Assembly: GCA_030838885.1 (NCBI GenBank)
Contig: JAUZEU010000317.1
Location: forward strand, 1 to 11,923
DNA length: 11,923 nucleotides
Reading direction: 5' to 3'
Source: Bryobacterales bacterium
GTDB taxonomy: Bacteria; Acidobacteriota; Terriglobia; Bryobacterales; Bryobacteraceae
The position numbers and the translations under genes were made by a program. Positions 7,437-11,923 of this stretch are shown in pieces; within the stretch, counting starts at the first letter, position 1, and each line of letters starts with the position of its first letter. The notes beneath the pieces were generated by a model that had not been told where the DNA came from, did no database searches, and saw only the letters and a program-made list of their open reading frames with translations.

Positions 7437-8249
7437 TTGCCCAGACGTATTCCAGGAGCTCATTTCGCGCGTAACCTTGTCACGCGCAGAACCCTGCTCT
7501 TTCAATTAGTTAAGCGTGATTTTCACCAGCGCTATGTAGGCTCCGCTGCCGGTTGGCTTTGGGGACTGATTCACCCACTGGTTCTGCTGGGCGTCTACAC
7601 CTACATCTTTAGTATATGCCTCAAGACACCACCGCCCGCCGGCTCTGGTACGGATAGCTACGCAATCTACCTGTTTGCCGGTATGCTGCCGTGGCTGCTG
7701 TTCAGCGATACCGTGCAGCGGGCTTCGGGCTCCATTGTGGAAGCTTCGAATCTGGTGACCAAGACAATGTTCCCTTCGGAAATCGTGCCGGTCTCCATTT
7801 TTCTGTCGTCGATGATCAGCCATCTTTTGACGGTGCTGCTGTTTCTTGTGATCGCCGGGTTGCTCGCAGGACATGTCAGCGGCATGGCGGCACTTCTGCC
7901 GCTCTTCATTCTGCTGGTGGGCTTGTTGGCAGTAGGGATTGGATGGATCGTCGCGGCCCTGCAGGTCTATTTGCGGGACACCGCGCAGGTGGTGGCTGTA
8001 GTTCTGACGCTCTGGATGTGGATCACGCCAATCATGATCGTGGAGAGCCAGATTCCCGACCGTCTGCGGTTCGTGCTGGTCGCGAACCCGATGTTCTACA
8101 TCGTGAGGGTCTACCGGCAAGTGCTGCTGCGCAATGCCATGCCGTCGCTGCGTGACCTGGCAATGGCCAGTGCGTTCTCCATCGTCGCGTTCGTGTTAGG
8201 CGGTCTGTTCTTCCGCCACATGAAACGAGGCTTTGCCGACGTTCTCTAA
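7437..8249 (+). CDS. ABC-2 type polysaccharide/lipid exporter permease
   Basis: A 270-aa inner-membrane permease of the ABC-2 class used to export O-antigen, teichoic acid or capsule (Wzm, TagG and KpsM relatives). The amphipathic N-terminal helix and signature LLFQLVKRDFHQRYVGSAAGWLW (about 20-42, shown to 23 residues as two parts LLFQLVKRDF and HQRYVGSAAGWLW) precede six predicted membrane segments. FAGMLPWLLFSD and the C-terminal NPMFYIVRVYRQVLL are typical family stretches. The length is normal. The start is TTG at 7437 with no evident ribosome site; no better ATG or GTG lies in frame nearby. Such permeases need a separate ATPase, usually the next gene, but none follows here. The next 200 bp have no gene, and then a decayed gene lies on the opposite strand. 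The partner is therefore elsewhere or lost. Confidence 0.92.
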   Translation: MPRRIPGAHFARNLVTRRTLLFQLVKRDFHQRYVGSAAGWLWGLIHPLVLLGVYTYIFSICLKTPPPAGSGTDSYAIYLFAGMLPWLLFSDTVQRASGSIVEASNLVTKTMFPSEIVPVSIFLSSMISHLLTVLLFLVIAGLLAGHVSGMAALLPLFILLVGLLAVGIGWIVAALQVYLRDTAQVVAVVLTLWMWITPIMIVESQIPDRLRFVLVANPMFYIVRVYRQVLLRNAMPSLRDLAMASAFSIVAFVLGGLFFRHMKRGFADVL

Positions 8250-8364
8250 AAAAGGGACTCCTCAGAAGAAATCGTGAGTTGCAGCGCCGACAGTCGACGC
8301 TCCGCATGGTGTACAGAAGACGAGCCCCCACAGGGGAACGAACTCAAAGCGCCCTTCGGCGAGT

Positions 8365-8373
8365 TGGTATAAT
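8365..8373 (+). promoter_or_regulatory. Extended -10 promoter TGGTATAAT
   Basis: An exact TG-N-TATAAT extended -10 element in a GC-rich surround, the best match to a sigma-70 core in the window. No convincing -35 is present (about CAAAGC at 17-bp spacing), which is tolerated by extended -10 promoters. It points right, towards a 19-codon frame at 8386 and then antisense into the decayed FN3 gene. What it transcribes is unknown. Confidence 0.45.
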
Positions 8374-8385
8374 CGGCACCGGCAA

Positions 8386-8445
8386 ATGGCAGCGCGAGCA
8401 GACTACGGCCGAACCCTTGCAGTTCGGGTTTCGCGAGTCAAGTAG
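8386..8445 (+). CDS. Possible 19-aa leaderless small ORF after a strong promoter
   Basis: ATG at 8386 lies 12 nt after the TATAAT and opens a 19-codon frame (MAARADYGRTLAVRVSRVK) ending in TAG at 8445. The predicted start of transcription would leave only 5-7 nt of leader. Nothing else supports it: there is no ribosome site and the peptide is not recognisable. It could equally be the front end of a lost gene or chance. Confidence 0.15.
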   Translation: MAARADYGRTLAVRVSRVK

Positions 8446-8448
8446 AAG

Positions 8449-8897
8449 TCAGAGTGCCGGAGTGATGATGTATTTAGGAGCAATGCAAGCCTGAAGATCC
8501 TGCTGGGAGCGTCCGCTTCCCGCCTTCACAGTACCCGTTGGATGTGTTTTCGATTCTATGTAAACGCCGCCAACGAAATAATAGGTCGTCCGCGGCCAAG
8601 ATTATCGAGCCGTACGCGGAACACTGTCGATGCCTGATCCGGTTCAACCGGACTGGAGACTTGGCGGTCTCAACCAGGTGATTGGATTTTCGCCATAGCG
8701 CACGATTCCATAATGTGCCGGGGAGCCGCCGGGATTGTTCGTAGTCCACCTGACAATCTACAGATACTCTGTCGCTAACTCGATCGCAGGCCCCTGAATG
8801 ATCCGTAGCCGCGCGGCCTTCGGAGTCGTCGTACTTTCCTGGCCAGGCAGGCTGCCGCCCAAACAGAGATCGACGACACCAATAGCACTCTATTCAT
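8449..8897 (-). pseudogene. Decayed exported FN3-domain protein (purple-acid-phosphatase N-domain type)
   Basis: Pieces of one protein of about 150 residues can be read across three frames in correct order. They are a signal peptide MNRVLLVSSISVWAAACLA (8897-8841); then from 8841 TPKAARLRIIQGPAIELATEYL, a TAG nonsense codon at 8760-8758, and IVRWTTNNPGGSPAHYG up to 8683; NHLVETAKSPVRLNR (8683-8639); STVFRVRLDNLGRG (8636-8589); and TTYYFVGGVYIESKTH to the TGA at 8449. The WTTNNPGGSPAHYG, TAKSPVRLN, TVFRVRLDNL and TTYYF blocks are characteristic of the N-terminal fibronectin-III domain found in purple acid phosphatases and in acidobacterial exported proteins. All four frame changes fit single-base losses, none at a homopolymer. 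It follows the peroxidase gene by 71 bp and was probably its operon partner. Confidence 0.8.
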
Positions 8898-8968
8898 CTT
8901 CACACCGCAAGGAAATACTTTACGAGCAGGTGACGAAAGTACGTGACCGCAGTCCAACGCCATCTACC

Positions 8969-10756
8969 TTACGGAATAGGCGGGCTCGGGAGAGGCGCGG
9001 CGCCGCAGATAGCTGGGGCGCAGGGCGGTAGAGGCGGGGTCGGGATCAGGAACTCGTTACCCTGGGTCGGAGCCGAACCACCACTCGTGCAAGCACCCGT
9101 AAAAGTATCGTCGTTGAGGTAAGGCCTCGTGAAACCGTCCGATAATGTCTGCAGAAATTTGACGATCTGATTCTCCTCCTGATCCGTCAAGCCAAGATTA
9201 CCGGTCGTCGTATCAATATTGTTCCGCACTTCCGGCATAGGCCAGCAGTCTACTTTTTCGGTTGTTCCTGGCGGGCAATGTCCGGAGGTGACGGGGTACG
9301 CATACTTGTCGCGCGTATTGTAGAAATGTACGAGCTGCTTAAGGCTCTTAATGTAGCCGTTGTGAAAAAAACCCTTCTGGAAATAGGGCCCTGGGGCCTC
9401 GGTGGTGGGGCAGTGCGGCGGTGTCAACGCCACGTTGCGCGCGGTAGTCACCTGCATTTGACCGTCGACGGTGGGTGCGTATTGTCTCCAACTCACATTC
9501 GGGCTGGCGTTGGAGCCGAAGCCGCTTCTGAGGAAAGTCCCGAGTCCCAGGTCTCTGTAACCGAAGCCGTAGGGATTGGCGGTGTACCCATAGGGATCCG
9601 GCCTGGTCTCGTAATAGAAAGCAATCCTGGGATTCAGCGGCAAGCCCTCGTTGGCCGACCCAAAGCAGGTGAATAGAGGGTTCACCATTGCCTTGACGCC
9701 AGTGTCGGTCTGCCCCGCTTTCAGCGTAGTTCCTCTTCCGTCGAGATGGCATGAATTACAGTTGCCCTTGCCATCAAACAATTTGAAACCCGCCAGTTCG
9801 TCCGCTGTAAGGGTGTACTTGCCAGCCAGAAAGGCGTCGAATTTCGACGAGAAGGCGCTGACTTGCACGGACTGCTCGTAGGCGTCAATGGACTGCGCCC
9901 AACGGTCATAGACGATGTTTGCGCGGGTTCGGTCGGCCGCACTTAGAGGAACCGGCGTGGTGCTCCCGTGAAACACCGCAGCTTGTCCGGGAGTCGCGCA
10001 GATCTCTGTAGCGTCCCGGGGAAAGCTGATAGCGAATGAGCCTGCGCCCCATACCTCTTCGAAGAGAGGCTTGTAGACAGCCTGCGAGAGCCGGAAGGCG
10101 ACGCAGGCAGTATCGGGGAAGCCCATTTCCAGCGGATCGACGGGAGGCCCCTGTGCTTGTTCGGCATCGGGAACCCTTAGCTTATATCCGGTCGCTCGCG
10201 AATCAAAGAAGTTTCCGCCAAAGAACAGACCCTGTACCTGGTTGTATTGCAGCACTGGGAAGAATGGTGAATACGGGTGTCGCTGCGCTGTCCGCTTGCC
10301 CGCCCGAAAGTGAGCTGTTCCCGGAAACCCTATCATTGTCAGGTTGACCGAGGGAATCGGCCCACTGAAGCCCGCGTACGGCATGTGGCAGGACGCGCAC
10401 GCCTGATTCCTATTGGGCGAGATATTCTTGTCGAAGAGCATCAACTCGCCGAGCGTTTCTATGAACTCGGTTCCGGTATTCTCGAGGATCGGCGGTTGAC
10501 CAGTCAGAATCGGGGGCTTCAGACCGTGCCACCGCGCGAGCGCACGACCTTCGATGACGTCGACCTCGCGTATCACCCGAGATATTTCGGCACTCAAATC
10601 GGAAGGGAGGATGCCGGGCGGGTACGGGTTGTAATCCGGCACGGACCGAGCGCCTGCTTTGGCCGGCGCCAAAACGCCCATCCGGTGCAGTGACATCCAC
10701 AATGCCAATGCACACACCCCGGCAATCGAAAGTACTATCCACGTTCCCCGGTTCAT
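8969..10756 (-). CDS. Di-heme cytochrome c peroxidase / MauG family protein
   Basis: A 595-aa exported c-type cytochrome. Residues 1-22 form a signal peptide or anchor. Two heme c sites are visible, C120-A-S-C-H124 and C333-N-S-C-H337, each opening one of the two cytochrome domains of the CcpA/MauG family. Around them are family stretches such as GELMLFDKNISPNRNQ, GPYFQKGFFHNGYIKSL and LTDQEENQIVKFLQTL. Members reduce peroxide or carry out oxidative chemistry on proteins in the periplasm using electrons from small carriers. The protein is longer than classical CcpA (about 320-350 aa), has six or more non-heme cysteines (for example DTACVAF, LFTCFG, VDCWPM) and ends in a proline-rich tail of about 38 residues. 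The ATG at 10756 has GGGAGGGAG 7 nt upstream and overlaps the preceding stop by ATGA, so translation is coupled. The exact substrate is unknown. Confidence 0.92.
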   Translation of the reverse strand: MNRGTWIVLSIAGVCALALWMSLHRMGVLAPAKAGARSVPDYNPYPPGILPSDLSAEISRVIREVDVIEGRALARWHGLKPPILTGQPPILENTGTEFIETLGELMLFDKNISPNRNQACASCHMPYAGFSGPIPSVNLTMIGFPGTAHFRAGKRTAQRHPYSPFFPVLQYNQVQGLFFGGNFFDSRATGYKLRVPDAEQAQGPPVDPLEMGFPDTACVAFRLSQAVYKPLFEEVWGAGSFAISFPRDATEICATPGQAAVFHGSTTPVPLSAADRTRANIVYDRWAQSIDAYEQSVQVSAFSSKFDAFLAGKYTLTADELAGFKLFDGKGNCNSCHLDGRGTTLKAGQTDTGVKAMVNPLFTCFGSANEGLPLNPRIAFYYETRPDPYGYTANPYGFGYRDLGLGTFLRSGFGSNASPNVSWRQYAPTVDGQMQVTTARNVALTPPHCPTTEAPGPYFQKGFFHNGYIKSLKQLVHFYNTRDKYAYPVTSGHCPPGTTEKVDCWPMPEVRNNIDTTTGNLGLTDQEENQIVKFLQTLSDGFTRPYLNDDTFTGACTSGGSAPTQGNEFLIPTPPLPPCAPAICGAAPLPSPPIP

Positions 10757-10983
10757 GAGCGGACTCCCTCCCCGAGTGTTCGCACGGAAACACCGAACCG
10801 GGGTATTATACCTCGGACATCCGCCATATGTTCCAGTTCCTTAATACGCGCATCCGCCGGGTTTGATGCGTTGTTTGGGTCGGGCCTTCCCAACTTATTG
10901 CCGGCCGCCGCGATCGACTGCTTCTCGATCTGCTGGTCACGTCCGGGCCGGGCGTAGATAGCGGCGTTGAAGCGGGCGATCAT
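10753..10983 (-). CDS. Unidentified 76-codon frame, probably the tail of a broken gene
   Basis: I do not recognise this protein. From the ATG at 10983 it is hydrophilic (DQQIEKQSIAAAGNKLGRPD, ADARIKELEHMADVRG) without signal peptide or membrane segment. Its TGA overlaps the ATG of the peroxidase gene (ATGA), typical of genuine operon partners, so the 3' end looks real. The ATG has no ribosome site, and the coding look continues upstream without a start (ETDPLGEGGLTVGNL) to a TGA at 11041-11043. Another frame just upstream reads RSRDLQAESNEIDERIDA, a helical stretch that could join by one frameshift near 11030. I read this as the C-terminal part of a gene damaged in its 5' half, though translation from 10983 is not excluded. 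Confidence 0.45.
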   Translation of the reverse strand: MIARFNAAIYARPGRDQQIEKQSIAAAGNKLGRPDPNNASNPADARIKELEHMADVRGIIPRFGVSVRTLGEGVRS

Positions 10984-11208
10984 GAGGTTGCCGACCGTCA
11001 GGCCGCCTTCCCCGAGCGGGTCTGTCTCGCATCGATTCGCTCATCGATCTCGTTCGACTCGGCTTGCAAATCGCGCGACCTTAGACTACGGCCTGCGTGC
11101 CGGGAGAGCAGCGGAATCGAGACTGCCGGATCACTTTGGATAGAGACGTTTGAAGAAAGCCGCCGACCCGGGATTTGACAGGGCAATTGCTTATTGGGTA
11201 TTCAATCC

Positions 11209-11261
11209 AATTCGTGCCACGCGATATGGAATCCGTGCTACGCGAAGGTAATTCGTCCACC
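11209..11261. repeat. Short imperfect tandem repeat, 21-bp period
   Basis: ATTCGTGCCACGCGA at 11210-11224 recurs as ATCCGTGCTACGCGA at 11231-11245 (13 of 15 identical). A partial third copy, ATTCGTCCACC, begins at about 11251. The offset is 21 bp each time, two helical turns. The array is too short to assign a role. Confidence 0.4.
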
Positions 11262-11437
11262 TTGCTGATACGGTGTTGTTGCGCGACATCGGCAGTTGCT
11301 CTGCCAAGTAATATACTCGCCTGGCAATTCACGCGTAAGCGTCCGCCGAAAAGCGGCTTCGTTCAAACGGGGCTACAGCAAAGTGGCTCTTAAACTCGTC
11401 ACCCCACCAGTAACGGGGAAGTAGCGATCTGGAAATG

Positions 11438-11459
11438 GTTGGTGGCTAAACTCACCAAC
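11438..11459. repeat. Perfect 7-bp inverted repeat
   Basis: GTTGGTG (11438-11444) and CACCAAC (11453-11459) flank an 8-nt loop. No T run follows on either strand, so it is not an intrinsic terminator. It lies in the gene-free stretch, and its role is unknown. Confidence 0.3.
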
Positions 11460-11709
11460 TCCCGACTACACAGGATCGTGCTGCCGCGGGCGCGGACCTG
11501 ACTGTCAGCTTCCGACAACTGAACTTCGCAGACACCAATGGCAGCACAGCGGCAGATGTCAGGAATGGGTGTGTTAACGCCCTTCGCGACTTCAGCGCAC
11601 AGCCGACTTCTCGCTCACACGGATTACTACTGACATCTGGCATCGTGAACCGCAATGTGAGCGATATTTTGAAAGTTGCATTTCACAAAACGACGATACA
11701 CTTGATTCG

Positions 11710-11923
11710 ATGTTCAAGTTCAGAGTGGTCATCCTGATCTGCTTTTCACACCTGTGTTGGGGGCAGGCCATTCCGCAAAGACTCGCAGCCCGCGCAATGG
11801 GCGAAACACCTTTAATTTCGGATTTACGCGAATTGTGCGACGGCATTGGCGGGCGTCCAACCGGCTCGCCAGCATCGCAGCGCGCCATCGAGTGGGCTGC
11901 CGGGAAGTTCCGTGAAGCCGGTG
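11710..11923 (+). CDS. M28 family metallopeptidase, N-terminal fragment cut by window end
   Basis: The frame opens at ATG 11710 and is still open at the window edge after 71 codons. Residues 1-19 (MFKFRVVILICFSHLCWGQ) form a signal peptide. The following LISDLRELCDGIGGRPTGSP and AIEWAAGKFREAG are the characteristic N-terminal segment of exported M28 aminopeptidase/carboxypeptidase-Q-type zinc peptidases, where the GGRxTGS motif precedes the catalytic domain. The metal-binding residues would lie beyond the window, so activity cannot be judged. No ribosome site precedes the ATG. Confidence 0.82.
   Translation, partial: MFKFRVVILICFSHLCWGQAIPQRLAARAMGETPLISDLRELCDGIGGRPTGSPASQRAIEWAAGKFREAG

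Larger units (their letters stand above)
8250..8448. other. Gene-poor junction with small inverted repeats
   Basis: After the permease stop there is no intrinsic terminator. Several small dyads occur: a 19-nt near-palindrome at 8283-8301 (AGCGCCGAC/GTCGACGCT, one mismatch), CCCC/GGGG around 8326-8336, CGCC/GGCG near 8350-8362, and CCGAAC/GTTCGG at about 8409-8427. A strong promoter-like sequence also lies here. This is where the exporter ATPase would be expected, so the region may be a rearrangement point. Confidence 0.4.
10984..11709. other. Gene-poor stretch with likely gene debris
   Basis: No intact gene is visible in about 725 bp. The right part of the minus strand near 10998-11090 looks like coding debris belonging to the frame ending at 10753. 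On the plus strand an uninterrupted frame runs from about 11451 to 11740 (containing DLTVSFRQLNFADTNG) but lacks any early start codon and matches nothing I know. The base composition is somewhat less GC-rich than the flanking genes. The promoter of the M28 gene should lie at the right end, but I see no convincing -35/-10 pair. Confidence 0.4.

Noticed and set aside
8409..8440. Possible tRNA-like T-arm around GTTCGGGTT
   Set aside because: No acceptor stem, anticodon arm or complete cloverleaf can be built around it.
8492..8638. Plus-strand frame from CTG 8492 beginning LKILLGASASR, resembling a glycosyltransferase N-terminus, with AGGAG upstream
   Set aside because: The resemblance is only about ten residues, there is no ordinary start, and the region is better explained as antisense of the decayed FN3 gene, whose motifs run across it.
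11452..11655. 67-codon minus-strand frame
   Set aside because: Short, unrecognisable, no ribosome site and no neighbour on its strand.
1..11923. CRISPR array, insertion sequence, prophage or toxin-antitoxin system
   Set aside because: No regularly spaced long repeats, transposase or integrase motifs, or terminal inverted repeats with target duplications were seen.

Overview
The window looks like a chromosomal segment of a GC-rich, Gram-negative soil bacterium, most probably an acidobacterium of the Solibacter/Bryobacter type. This is inferred from the style of the proteins (DUF3500, Tat-exported beta-propeller, long MauG-like cytochrome c peroxidase, purple-acid-phosphatase-type FN3 domain, M28 peptidase) and from the rarity of strong Shine-Dalgarno sites. 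No 16S or other marker gene is present. No RNA gene, CRISPR array, insertion sequence or phage gene was found.

Layout. (1) 21-4183: a LysR-type regulator (minus) is divergent from a large RND heavy-metal-efflux-type inner-membrane pump (plus). The shared 149-bp gap holds an 18-bp imperfect dyad. No periplasmic adaptor or outer-membrane channel lies beside the pump. (2) 4191-7245, all minus: an M23 peptidase with a membrane anchor and coiled coil (TTG start at 7245), then a DUF3500 secreted protein, then an oligogalacturonate-lyase-like beta-propeller. The propeller's reading frame continues upstream of its first ATG into a Tat motif (TRRDFL) with no ordinary start codon. (3) 7437-8249, plus: an ABC-2 polysaccharide/lipid export permease without its ATPase. 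(4) 8250-10983: a gene-poor junction with a near-perfect extended -10 promoter, then a minus-strand cluster. In transcription order the cluster is an unidentified 76-codon reading frame (apparently the tail of a broken gene), an intact 595-aa di-heme cytochrome c peroxidase/MauG-like protein coupled to it by an ATGA overlap, and a clearly decayed FN3-domain exported protein with four frameshifts and one nonsense codon. (5) 10984-11709: about 700 bp with no intact gene. (6) 11710 to the edge, plus: the N-terminus of an M28 family metallopeptidase.

How the genes relate. Most products act at or beyond the inner membrane: metal efflux, wall hydrolysis, glycan export, polysaccharide or uronate breakdown, periplasmic redox and peptide degradation. 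The DUF3500/propeller pair is the tightest functional unit. The peroxidase/FN3 cluster appears to be losing genes, since both flanks of the intact peroxidase are damaged. I do not see a clear new defence, mobile or biosynthetic system. The best leads are the non-canonical start of the Tat-exported propeller, the DUF3500 pairing, and the eroding peroxidase cluster.
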